The notes beneath the pieces were generated by a model. The model was not told the origin of the DNA. It made no database searches and saw nothing but the letters and a program-made list of their open reading frames with translations. Shown here piece after piece: positions 56,400-64,000 of a stretch of DNA of 64,000 bases (the first letter of the stretch is position 1; each line of letters begins with the position of its first letter). The translations under genes were made by a program, and so were the position numbers. Origin of the DNA: Corynebacterium sp. HMSC078H07 (GTDB lineage Bacteria; Actinomycetota; Actinomycetes; Mycobacteriales; Mycobacteriaceae); contig NZ_KV810494.1 in assembly GCF_001812805.1 (NCBI RefSeq), forward strand, positions 91,706 through 155,705. Reading direction: 5' to 3'.

Positions 56400-57272
56400 C
56401 TAGTCAAGCTCACCCGGCAAGGTGAGGATTTCATTGCCGTCCTCAGTGATGACGATGGTGTGCTCAAACTGTGCCGTGAACTTGCCATCAGTGTTCTGCA
56501 CGGTCCAACCGTTGTCCCAGATTTCGTAGTCGAGGGAGCCAAGGTTAATCATCGGCTCAATCGTCAGGGTCATGCCCGGCTCCAAAACGTCGCGGTAGGT
56601 CATAGAGTCGTAGTGCAGGACGACGAGTCCATTGTGGAAGGTTGGGCCCACACCGTGGCCGGTAAAGTCCGTCACCACGTTGTAGCCAAAGCGCTTGGCA
56701 TAAGACTCGATGACGCGGCCGATAACATTAATCTCACGGCCAGCCTTCGCTACCTTGATGCCACGCATCATTGCTTCCTTGGTGCGCTCCACAAGCAGCT
56801 TGTGCTCCTCAGAAACGTTTCCAGCCAAGAAGGTGGCGTTCGTATCACCGTGGACTCCGTTCTTGAAAGCGGTGACATCAATATTGACGATGTCACCGTC
56901 CTCAATCACCGTGGTATCCGGGATACCGTGGCACACAATCTCATTGAGGGACACACAGCACGACTTCGGGAAACCCAAGTAGCCCAGTGTGGAGGGGTAA
57001 GCACCGTGGTCACACATGTACTCGTGGGCCACGCGGTCCACCTCATCCGTGGTAACACCAGGTGCTACGGCCTTGCCAGCTTCTTGGAGGGCGTTGGCAG
57101 CAATGCGGGATGCCTCACGCATGGCTTCGATGACCTCCGGGGTCTGGATGAAGGGCTCGCCTTGAGCCTCCTGCACAGTGTCCTTCCACACGTACTCAGG
57201 ACGCTCAATGTCCTTCGGAACTGTGCGGATAGGAGTGTCTTTTTCTTGTTTCAGCTTCGCGCGCGTAGTCAT
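56400..57272 (-). CDS. map: Type I methionine aminopeptidase
   Basis: 290 residues from ATG 57272 ([13 protein letters not shown]). Removes N-terminal methionine. Metal ligands appear in order: the ING-type [21 protein letters not shown] (two Asp), [11 protein letters not shown] (His), [10 protein letters not shown] (Glu) and [11 protein letters not shown] (Glu). The first 40 residues are an N-terminal extension seen in the actinobacterial MetAP1c class. Upstream PBP gene begins after a short gap on the same strand. Confidence 0.94.
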   Translation of the reverse strand: MTTRAKLKQEKDTPIRTVPKDIERPEYVWKDTVQEAQGEPFIQTPEVIEAMREASRIAANALQEAGKAVAPGVTTDEVDRVAHEYMCDHGAYPSTLGYLGFPKSCCVSLNEIVCHGIPDTTVIEDGDIVNIDVTAFKNGVHGDTNATFLAGNVSEEHKLLVERTKEAMMRGIKVAKAGREINVIGRVIESYAKRFGYNVVTDFTGHGVGPTFHNGLVVLHYDSMTYRDVLEPGMTLTIEPMINLGSLDYEIWDNGWTVQNTDGKFTAQFEHTIVITEDGNEILTLPGELD

Positions 57273-57304
57273 GACTATCCATGGTAGCCCTCTGGGCTCA
57301 AGGC

Positions 57305-59167
57305 TCACAAAGGCGGCTGCTGTTCCCCGGCCACGGGTACGTCGCCGTGGCCTTCAGCGCGATATTCATCAAGGCGCTGGAGGAAATTATCCGTGATGTT
57401 GACCGAGATTGTAGAGCCTCCGCCCAGCACAACCAGCGTGGCAAAGGCGATGTCATCGTCACGGTATCCGGTGAACCACGCGTGCGATCCTCCATTAATT
57501 TCCGCCTCACCGGTCTTGCCGTAAATGGTACCTCCGGCTTGCATACCGGCAGCTGTACCGCCAACGACTACTTGGCGCATCATGTCGCGCACCTGATTAA
57601 TCGTTTCTGGACTGGGCGGTTCAACCTGTTCAGAGGCCTTTGTCTTGTGAGACTCAATAAAGGTCGGCGTGGGCGTCTTGCCCGCCGCCACGGTAGAGGA
57701 CACAAGCGCCATGCCAAAAGGAGAAGCAAGGTCGAGGCCCTGACCGTAACCGGCCTCGGTACGTTCCAGAGGCGTCTCCCCTTCCGGAATGGAACCAGTC
57801 ATTGTAGACAGGCCAGGAATCTCGTAGTCAATGCCCAAACCATACTGTTTGCCAATCTTCTGCAGTTCGCCCTTGTCCATGTTCGTTGAAATCTCAGCAA
57901 ATGTGGTGTTGCAGGATTGAGCAAAAGCTTGGCGCAGCGGTACAGAACCCAGCGAGAACCCGTTGTAGTTCGTCACGATGCGCCCATACAGGTCCATGGT
58001 TCCGGGACACGGCACGATGGAATCGGGGTTGAGCCCGTGCTTGTCGACACCCCCCGCGGCCGTAATAATCTTAAACACCGAGCCTGGGGGGAACTGGCCC
58101 TGCAGGGCGATATCGCCCTTCTTGTCGGCTTCAGGTGTCTGGGCCACAGCGAGAATCTCGCCGGTCGAGGGACGCATGGCCACAATCATCGCTTCATACT
58201 CGGAGCGTAGGTTTACTGCTTCCTGGGCCGCGCGCTGCACGTCATAGTCCAGCGATACCTTGATAGACGGGGCAGCTTCGGGTTCGTGATACTCGACATC
58301 AGACAGCGCTGCGCCATGTTCATTGACCACGGAAACGGACCACCCGTTGGTGCCATTGACCTCCTCGGAGACCAAGGAACGGACACGGGAGAGAATGTCT
58401 GGTGCGAGACCAGTATCGCGGGTTATGAGTGCCGGCTCTTCATTGAAGCGAATGCCCTTTTGATTCTCCAACGCCGGGCGCACGCGGCCTACTTGGTCAT
58501 CAGTGAGCATAGCAACGGAGTAGGATCCATCGGCCCCGTCCAGATTCTTGCTGAGTTCGCCCGCATCAATTTCGGGAATCGAATCATCATCACGATGAGC
58601 CTGGCTTAAAGCACTCGAAATCTTGGCCGCAACTGGTCTCACGTCCTCTACCGCGTCAGTGTCGACAACCAACCGGTACTGCAGGCCCGGAGACATGAGC
58701 TCCACACCGTCGGAGGAGACCACGCCTGCCCGCTTCGGGGCTATAGAGCGCAGCTCAAGGTGCTGGTGAGCACCCAAATCGGGATGCACAATGCTGGGCT
58801 GCCAGCGCACCGTCCATTCCTTATCCTTGCGAGTCAAGGCCATGGACGTGTCATAGCGCAAAGTACGGTCACGCGGCAGAGTCCATGTCACGGAATAATG
58901 AGCGGTGGCGCGGGCATCCTCTTGTTCCACACCAGTCAGCTCCACGTCGAGCCCCTCTGCTTGGAGGCCAGCGAAGGTGGCATCGAGGGTTGAGGTGGCG
59001 GTCGAGGGATCGTCGATAAGCGCGGCAAGTTCCTCGTTGTTGCGGGTCTCCATGTCCTCGAGGAACTGCTCGGCCACAGGTTCCGCCGAGACCGGCTTCG
59101 GGGTGCAGGCAACCACCGAGGACGCCGCGATACTTGCTGCGCCCAGCAGCGCCACCAACCTCTTCAT
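57305..59167 (-). CDS. Penicillin-binding lipoprotein (class B transpeptidase)
   Basis: 620 residues from ATG 59167 ([12 protein letters not shown]). Signal with lipobox SVVACTP makes it a lipoprotein. Domains in order: MecA_N/NTF2-like (about 30-145), PBP dimerization region (about 150-290), transpeptidase (about 300-610). Active-site motifs: SxxK in PPGSVFKI, SxN in FAQSCNTTF, and KTG in IYGKTGEAE. Equivalent in context to M. tuberculosis Rv2864c (PbpLipo). Cross-links peptidoglycan. Confidence 0.92.
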   Translation of the reverse strand: MKRLVALLGAASIAASSVVACTPKPVSAEPVAEQFLEDMETRNNEELAALIDDPSTATSTLDATFAGLQAEGLDVELTGVEQEDARATAHYSVTWTLPRDRTLRYDTSMALTRKDKEWTVRWQPSIVHPDLGAHQHLELRSIAPKRAGVVSSDGVELMSPGLQYRLVVDTDAVEDVRPVAAKISSALSQAHRDDDSIPEIDAGELSKNLDGADGSYSVAMLTDDQVGRVRPALENQKGIRFNEEPALITRDTGLAPDILSRVRSLVSEEVNGTNGWSVSVVNEHGAALSDVEYHEPEAAPSIKVSLDYDVQRAAQEAVNLRSEYEAMIVAMRPSTGEILAVAQTPEADKKGDIALQGQFPPGSVFKIITAAGGVDKHGLNPDSIVPCPGTMDLYGRIVTNYNGFSLGSVPLRQAFAQSCNTTFAEISTNMDKGELQKIGKQYGLGIDYEIPGLSTMTGSIPEGETPLERTEAGYGQGLDLASPFGMALVSSTVAAGKTPTPTFIESHKTKASEQVEPPSPETINQVRDMMRQVVVGGTAAGMQAGGTIYGKTGEAEINGGSHAWFTGYRDDDIAFATLVVLGGGSTISVNITDNFLQRLDEYRAEGHGDVPVAGEQQPPL

Positions 59168-59226
59168 GTTTGGGCAGCGTAGCAGGTGGAGGCGACACGA
59201 CGGTCGCCCCACACCGCGAAAGGTAC

Positions 59227-60390
59227 TTACTGAGTGACGCGAACCTCAGCCTTGGCGCCCTCGACGGCTTCAAGGCCCTGCTCCTCTGCGAGGCGCATCG
59301 CTTCCTCAATGAGGGTTTCTACGATCTTGGACTCGGGCACGGTCTTGATGACCTCGCCCTTGACGAAGATCTGACCCTTACCGTTACCGGAAGCCACACC
59401 AAGATCGGCATCGCGTGCCTCACCTGGGCCGTTAACCACACAACCCATGACGGCCACGCGCAGCGGGAACTCCATACCGTCGAGGCCCTCAGTGACCTCG
59501 TTGGCCAGCTTGTACACGTCTACCTGGGCACGGCCACACGACGGGCAAGAGACAATCTCCAGTTTGCGTGGGCGCAAGTTAAGTGACTGCAGAATTTGAT
59601 CGCCAACCTTGATCTCTTCGACCGGGTCAGCGGACAGGGATACGCGGATAGTGTCACCGATGCCTTCCGCCAACAAAGCACCGAAAGCAACGGAGGACTT
59701 GATGGTGCCCTGGAAGGCCGGGCCTGCCTCAGTAACGCCGAGGTGCAGCGGATAATCGCACTGAGCAGCCAGCTGGCGGTAAGCCTCCACCATGATGACT
59801 GGGTCATTGTGCTTAACGGAGATGGCAATGTCACCGTAGCCGTGCTCCTCGAAGAGGCTAGCCTCCCACAGAGCGGACTCAACGAGTGCCTCCGGAGTGG
59901 CCTTGCCGTACTTTTCCATGATGCGCTTATCCAGCGAACCAGCATTGACGCCGATACGAATCGGGATTCCTGCATCACCGGCAGCTTTGGCTACTTCCTT
60001 GACGCGGCCATCAAATTCCTTGATGTTGCCCGGATTGACGCGAACCGCGGCACAGCCGGCGTCAATCGCGGCGAAGATGTACTTGGGTTGGAAGTGGATA
60101 TCTGCAATAACCGGGATGGGAGACTTCTTCGCAATCGCCGGCAGAGCCTCGGCATCCACTGTCTTCGGGCAGGCCACGCGAACAATGTCACAGCCGCTGG
60201 CGGTAAGCTGCGCGATCTGCTGCAGGGTGGCGTTGACGTCGTGAGTCTTCGTCGTCGTCATCGACTGCACCGAAATGGGGTGCTCTGAGCCCACGCCTAC
60301 CTGGCCGACCATCAGCTGGCGCGTCTTTCGGCGCGGCGCCAAGGTGGGAGGTGGGCCGTCAGGGATTCCAAGACCGATGGGGGTCGACAT
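59227..60390 (-). CDS. ispG: 4-hydroxy-3-methylbut-2-en-1-yl diphosphate synthase IspG (GcpE)
   Basis: 387 residues. Seventh step of the MEP isoprenoid pathway, a [4Fe-4S] enzyme. TIM-barrel part includes [20 protein letters not shown] and GVTEAGP; cluster ligands are in SCPSCGRAQ and [11 protein letters not shown]. Clustered with dxr and rip1 in the order seen in all mycolate-forming actinobacteria; Dxr catalyses the second step of the same pathway. Confidence 0.96.
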   Translation of the reverse strand: MSTPIGLGIPDGPPPTLAPRRKTRQLMVGQVGVGSEHPISVQSMTTTKTHDVNATLQQIAQLTASGCDIVRVACPKTVDAEALPAIAKKSPIPVIADIHFQPKYIFAAIDAGCAAVRVNPGNIKEFDGRVKEVAKAAGDAGIPIRIGVNAGSLDKRIMEKYGKATPEALVESALWEASLFEEHGYGDIAISVKHNDPVIMVEAYRQLAAQCDYPLHLGVTEAGPAFQGTIKSSVAFGALLAEGIGDTIRVSLSADPVEEIKVGDQILQSLNLRPRKLEIVSCPSCGRAQVDVYKLANEVTEGLDGMEFPLRVAVMGCVVNGPGEARDADLGVASGNGKGQIFVKGEVIKTVPESKIVETLIEEAMRLAEEQGLEAVEGAKAEVRVTQ

Positions 60391-60444
60391 GTGCGCTCCT
60401 TGGATAATCGAGGTTTAACGCCCCCACTCTAGCACCGAGTGCAC

Positions 60445-61653
60445 TTAGCTAAAGAGGCGTACCGGGTTCACCACATCCGCGACAATAATGAGCGCACCTA
60501 CCGCCATTAGAAGGAACGCGAGCGCGTAAGTAATCGGCATGAGTTTGGTGTAATCCGCCGGACCCTTCGGTTCCTTTCCCATGAGGCGGCGAATCCTGTC
60601 ACGCAGCTTTTCATACAGGATGACGGCGATGTGTCCACCGTCGAAGGGCGGAAGCGGGATGAGGTTGAACAAGGCAAGGAAGAAGTTCAGTGATGCCAGC
60701 ATCATGAAGAAGGAAGACCAGAGGCTTCGCTCCACGAGCTCGCCGCCCACACGCGAAGCACCGACGACAGACATCGGACCATTGACATCGCGTTCGTGGC
60801 CAAAGATGGAGGCGACCACGCCTGGGATTTTGGCCGGGAATTGTGCAATCCCTTGCACCGTCGCATCGAGCACGAAGCCGGTGTAGCGCGCCGTTGCCGG
60901 GAAGGCCTCTACGAAGGAATACGTCTCCACGATGTCAATGAGCTGGTTGGTCATGCCAATGGCTCCGACGCTAACGAGCTCACCTTCCGCGTTGAGGCGA
61001 GTTACCGTGTCGAGGGCGATGTCAAAGGAACGTGGAGAACCATCACGCTCCACTTCAAGTGTCACGGTCTCACCTGGATGCTGCATAACGGTATCGCGCA
61101 GCTGCGCAAAGGAGTCCACAGCCTCGCCATTGAGGGCCAGCACGATATCGCCTGGTTCCACGCCCGCCTCCCCTGCTGGGCCCAAACCTTGGCAGGGTTC
61201 GAGTTCACCATCAGCCTTTTGATCAGACGTGCAGGATACTTCGCCCACGCGCGGGCGCACGTCCGCATCCGGATTCGGCAACCCCGTGGTCATGGCGATG
61301 ATGAGCAGGATAATAAAGCCCAAAAGCAAATTGACCGTGATGCCGCCAGCCAACACGATGATGCGCTGCCACCACGGCTTCTTATACATAGCATGCGGTT
61401 CCTCTTCTTCAGTGAGGAACTCATCCTGGGCAGTCATACCCGCAATATCGCAGAACCCGCCCACGGGGAAAGCTGCGAGACCGTATTCGGTATGTCCGCG
61501 GCTTACTGAGGCCACTTTAGGGCCAAAGCCGATAAAGAAACGGCGCACACACATGCCAAAGGCGCGGGCAGTCAACATGTGTCCGGCCTCGTGTAGGGCG
61601 ACTGTAATGCCGATTCCTAGAGCGAAAAGAATGATGCCCAGGACATTTGCCAT
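60445..61653 (-). CDS. rip1: Intramembrane site-2 protease Rip1 (RseP family)
   Basis: 402 residues with four membrane helices. Zinc motif HExxH is ALHEAGHML near residues 20-28, and the second motif NxxPxPxxDG reads NLIPLPPFDGGHI. A single PDZ domain lies between (AGVEPGDIVLALNGEAVDS). Rip1 cleaves anti-sigma factors and other membrane proteins in regulated intramembrane proteolysis. Between ispG and dxr as in M. tuberculosis. Confidence 0.94.
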   Translation of the reverse strand: MANVLGIILFALGIGITVALHEAGHMLTARAFGMCVRRFFIGFGPKVASVSRGHTEYGLAAFPVGGFCDIAGMTAQDEFLTEEEEPHAMYKKPWWQRIIVLAGGITVNLLLGFIILLIIAMTTGLPNPDADVRPRVGEVSCTSDQKADGELEPCQGLGPAGEAGVEPGDIVLALNGEAVDSFAQLRDTVMQHPGETVTLEVERDGSPRSFDIALDTVTRLNAEGELVSVGAIGMTNQLIDIVETYSFVEAFPATARYTGFVLDATVQGIAQFPAKIPGVVASIFGHERDVNGPMSVVGASRVGGELVERSLWSSFFMMLASLNFFLALFNLIPLPPFDGGHIAVILYEKLRDRIRRLMGKEPKGPADYTKLMPITYALAFLLMAVGALIIVADVVNPVRLFS

Positions 61654-61668
61654 AGGTGAAGGGGCTTT

Positions 61669-62835
61669 CTATCGAGCGAGCGAATCCACCAGCGCGTTCG
61701 CGCGGCGGCGGGCCTCGCCTTCCACGGCGAGGACGTCATCGACGGTAGAGGGTACACCAGCGAACTGCGTCGCTTCACCCAAGACGTGGCTAACAACGTC
61801 AACAATCTCCGGAAAGTGGATACGCCCAGCCAAAAAGGCAGCGGCTGCCTCCTCGTTAGCCGCGTTGTACACCGCGGCATGCGTACCGCCCGCGGCGGCC
61901 GCCTCGCGCGCTAGCCGCACCGCAGGAAACGCATCATCGTCGAGGGGCTCAAAGCGCCATTCGTGAGCAGTCGAAAAGTCCAAGGCCGGTTGAGCACCCG
62001 GCACGCGGTGTGGCCAGTCCAGTGCCAAGGAGATAGGCAACTTCATCGACGGCGGGGAGCACTGCGCTATCGTGCAGCCATCCGTAAAGGTTGCCATGGA
62101 ATGCACGATGGATTGGGGGTGAACGGTGACCTCGATGCTTTCCGGTGGGACGTCGAAAAGCAGCGTCGCTTCAATCAGCTCAAGGCCCTTGTTGACCAAC
62201 GTGGCCGAGTTGAGCGTGTTCATCTGCCCCATGGACCAGGTGGGGTGTTGGGCTGCTTGTTGCGGGGTGACCTCCCACATCTCTTCGCGCGTCCAGCCAC
62301 GGAAGGGGCCACCCGAGGCGGTGAGTACGAGGTGATCGAGCTCTGCGTCACTTCCTCCGCGCAGACACTGCGCCATGGCTGAGTGTTCAGAATCCACGGG
62401 CACGATCTGCCCCTCCGACGCCAACCGGGTAACAATTGATCCACCGGCTACGAGGGATTCCTTGTTGGCCAACGCCAGGACTTCCCCCATCTCCAAGGTC
62501 GCGATGGTGGAGGCCAAGCCCATTGACCCGACAAGGGCATTGAGCACCTTATCTGCCTCCACTGCGCGAACGAGCTGCTCGGCTGAATCGGGGCCGGAGA
62601 GCACAGTACCGCCGAGTGCTTCGGAGACCTCTCGTGCCGCCTCAGGCTTGGCGACGGCCACGTGGTCAAACGAAAGATTGAGGGCGCGAGCCTGCTCGAC
62701 AACTAGCTGGGGGTTCGATCCGCCGGCGGCAATGCCAACGACGGTGAATTTCTCCGGGTTATCTGCGATAACCTCCAGTGCCTGGGTGCCGATCGAGCCA
62801 GTAGATCCGAGGATAAGAATGCGTTGGGTACTCAC
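61669..62835 (-). CDS. dxr: 1-deoxy-D-xylulose 5-phosphate reductoisomerase
   Basis: 388 residues from a GTG at 62835 ([13 protein letters not shown]). Makes methylerythritol phosphate with NADPH. NADPH motif [10 protein letters not shown] at residues 9-18, [12 protein letters not shown], metal and substrate segments [20 protein letters not shown] and [19 protein letters not shown]. Target of fosmidomycin. 15 bases from rip1. Confidence 0.96.
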   Translation of the reverse strand: MSTQRILILGSTGSIGTQALEVIADNPEKFTVVGIAAGGSNPQLVVEQARALNLSFDHVAVAKPEAAREVSEALGGTVLSGPDSAEQLVRAVEADKVLNALVGSMGLASTIATLEMGEVLALANKESLVAGGSIVTRLASEGQIVPVDSEHSAMAQCLRGGSDAELDHLVLTASGGPFRGWTREEMWEVTPQQAAQHPTWSMGQMNTLNSATLVNKGLELIEATLLFDVPPESIEVTVHPQSIVHSMATFTDGCTIAQCSPPSMKLPISLALDWPHRVPGAQPALDFSTAHEWRFEPLDDDAFPAVRLAREAAAAGGTHAAVYNAANEEAAAAFLAGRIHFPEIVDVVSHVLGEATQFAGVPSTVDDVLAVEGEARRRANALVDSLAR

Positions 62836-62993
62836 TCTGTTAACCCTAGTCGGAGTCGCGCACACAGCGACGACAAGGTTGCGGGGGTGTTTAATCGCGG
62901 TTAACGGCGGGATGCTTTAAACTACTACACAGAATAACTGGCATTTTCGTGCGCTCACGCAGGTGAGCTGCGTGTACAGACAAAGGAGAGCAA

Positions 62994-63470
62994 GTGTCTT
63001 CCCACAAGCCGGCATCGCAGGTTTTCGACGGCGTTTCCACCGATGACGTCCCGTCCGCAGGTTTCGGTTGGTCCCGCATCAGCCGCTCGGGCGTTCAGAT
63101 CGCTGGCTGGACTTCCGTCCTGTTCCTGCTGGCCTACAACTTCGGTAACCACAAGGGCCACGTGGAGACCATCTGGCTTATCGCCCTCGCTATCCTCATC
63201 GCCCTCGGTTTGGTGATTTACGCACTGCAGCCGAAGCTCTCCCAGGTGCGCACCCTGACCGCCCGCAACAAGCCAGCAGGACACCAGGAGCCGGACTGGG
63301 CCTATGAGCAGAAGACCGTTCACAACGTCTACGCTGAACTGACTGATGACGAGCTGCGTGCCCTCAACATTGAGCCGTCCCGCATCGCTCACCTGCGTGG
63401 TGCCACCACCGCAGGCGTCAACGCTAACCCGGTAGCTGGCCGTCACGCTGCCAAGCCGGTGTCCAACTAA
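62994..63470 (+). CDS. DUF2631-family membrane protein
   Basis: 158 residues from a GTG at 62994 with AAAGGAG eight bases upstream. Two membrane helices (about 38-50 and 58-80) with the motif FGNHKGHVETIWLIALA between and in them, followed by a long soluble tail (ELTDDELRALNIEPSRIAHLRG). DUF2631 proteins occur next to dxr in mycobacteria and corynebacteria; function unknown. Divergent from dxr. Confidence 0.82.
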   Translation: MSSHKPASQVFDGVSTDDVPSAGFGWSRISRSGVQIAGWTSVLFLLAYNFGNHKGHVETIWLIALAILIALGLVIYALQPKLSQVRTLTARNKPAGHQEPDWAYEQKTVHNVYAELTDDELRALNIEPSRIAHLRGATTAGVNANPVAGRHAAKPVSN

Positions 63471-63497
63471 GAGTTTTAGGACTCTTCACCACCTTTT

Positions 63498-63537
63498 AAA
63501 GCTCCCCGCTCCACATGCAGTGGACGCGGGGAGCTTT
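63498..63537. terminator. Bidirectional terminator after the DUF2631 gene
   Basis: AAAGCTCCCCGC (63498-63509) pairs with GCGGGGAGCTTT (63526-63537), continued by TCCAC (63510-63514)/GTGGA (63520-63524), with one bulged C. TTTT and AAA flank it on both sides, between convergent genes. Confidence 0.9.
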
Positions 63538-63592
63538 GTTGTTTGTGCTCGCAGGGAGGGAAACACAAGCCAGCGCGCACGGAGTGTGCGGG

Positions 63593-64000
63593 CTAGCTGA
63601 CGTAACGGTCGACCTTGGCGTAGATTTCGGGGACGTGTGCATCAGCGTAGTTCCCGGCCCTGCGCCAGACCACGGCATACACCACCGCTGGTAGCAGTAG
63701 CGATACCAGAGGTCCGATAACCAGCGGCCAACCATGGTCATAGGCCATCCAGGAGACGATGATGCCGGGCACCACCGGCATCCATGAGATGAGTAGACCA
63801 GCAAAGGCGGCGACAAAGGCAGCGCCCGAGTAACCAGATTTGTCGTTCCAGCGGCTGGCACCAGGCTCCGACAACGGATAAGGATTCAGCACAGTTAGTC
63901 CCATGCTGATGGCGCAGGTAGCAATGAACATGCCCACGCTCGCGCTAACAGCCAAGACTGCTACCTGAGTGTCCTCCGCAAAGATAATGACGATGAGCGC
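63593..64000 (-). CDS. Membrane protein, C-terminal part (ABC-2-type permease-like), cut by window edge
   Basis: The frame is open to the right edge of the window, giving 135 residues. It shows four hydrophobic segments, including SVGMFIATCAISMGLTVLNPYPL and FVAAFAGLLISWMPVVPGIIV, and a soluble tail NYADAHVPEIYAKVDRYVS. The NPYPLSEPG segment recalls ABC-2-type exporter permeases. Assignment is weak because the N-terminus is missing. Confidence 0.6.
   Translation of the reverse strand, partial: ALIVIIFAEDTQVAVLAVSASVGMFIATCAISMGLTVLNPYPLSEPGASRWNDKSGYSGAAFVAAFAGLLISWMPVVPGIIVSWMAYDHGWPLVIGPLVSLLLPAVVYAVVWRRAGNYADAHVPEIYAKVDRYVS

Overview
The window is a stretch of actinobacterial chromosome from a Corynebacterium. 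G+C is about 60% in the housekeeping parts. The gene order (miaB-gluABCD-recX-recA, bioYMN, pspA-clgR-cinA-pgsA, terC, ftsK, RNase J-dapA-thyX-dapB, pnp-rpsO, ribF/truB, rbfA-infB-ylxR-nusA-rimP, proS, mqo, mtr, map, PBP-ispG-rip1-dxr) is the order known for Corynebacterium glutamicum. Mycothiol and mycolate-lineage markers (mycothione reductase, PptT-type transferase, DUF2631, DUF4439) agree with this. No searches were run; all calls come from motifs, lengths, context and hand reading of the sequence.

Layout. 1-9.3 kb: a partial GNAT acetyltransferase, a membrane protein, miaB, the glutamate ABC uptake operon gluABCD (with a strong hairpin between gluB and gluC), then recX/recA on the other strand behind a candidate LexA box, and a small lipoprotein. 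9.3-11.3 kb: biotin uptake bioYMN behind a BioQ-type operator. 11.3-15.5 kb: PspA, ClgR, CinA, PgsA, a YciI protein, and TerC preceded by what reads as a yybP-ykoY Mn2+ riboswitch that can hide the terC ribosome-binding site. 15.5-24.1 kb: FtsK, a TIGR03085-like protein, RNase J, DapA, ThyX and DapB. 24.1-27.2 kb: an AT-richer accessory patch with decayed mobile-element remnants and a tightly coupled three-gene operon encoding a secreted tendamistat-like protein, a second small secreted protein and an acidic cytosolic protein. 27.2-33.6 kb: AMIN-like lipoprotein, Pnp, S15, nucleoside hydrolase, RibF and TruB. 33.6-43.8 kb: PptT, a phosphoesterase, MATE exporter, DHH phosphoesterase and the rbfA-infB-ylxR-nusA-rimP translation/transcription block, then a DUF4439 lipoprotein. 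43.8-52.3 kb: DoxX-like protein, ProS, YaaA, DUF4921, PhzF, SelO and Mqo. 52.6-64 kb: hydrolase, mycothione reductase, a pair of probably abundant small exported proteins, Map, a penicillin-binding lipoprotein, IspG, Rip1, Dxr, a DUF2631 protein and the C-terminal part of a membrane protein cut by the window edge.

The genes serve mostly core functions: translation and RNA decay, lysine/diaminopimelate and isoprenoid precursors, membrane stress (PspA, ClgR, Rip1), nutrient uptake (glutamate, biotin) and redox balance (Mqo, Mtr). The least explained parts are the 24-27 kb patch, the exported pair at 55.4-56.2 kb with a candidate GlxR site, a 71-bp inverted-repeat element at 56.3 kb, and an 8-bp repeat array beside a 54-codon ORF at 46.8 kb.
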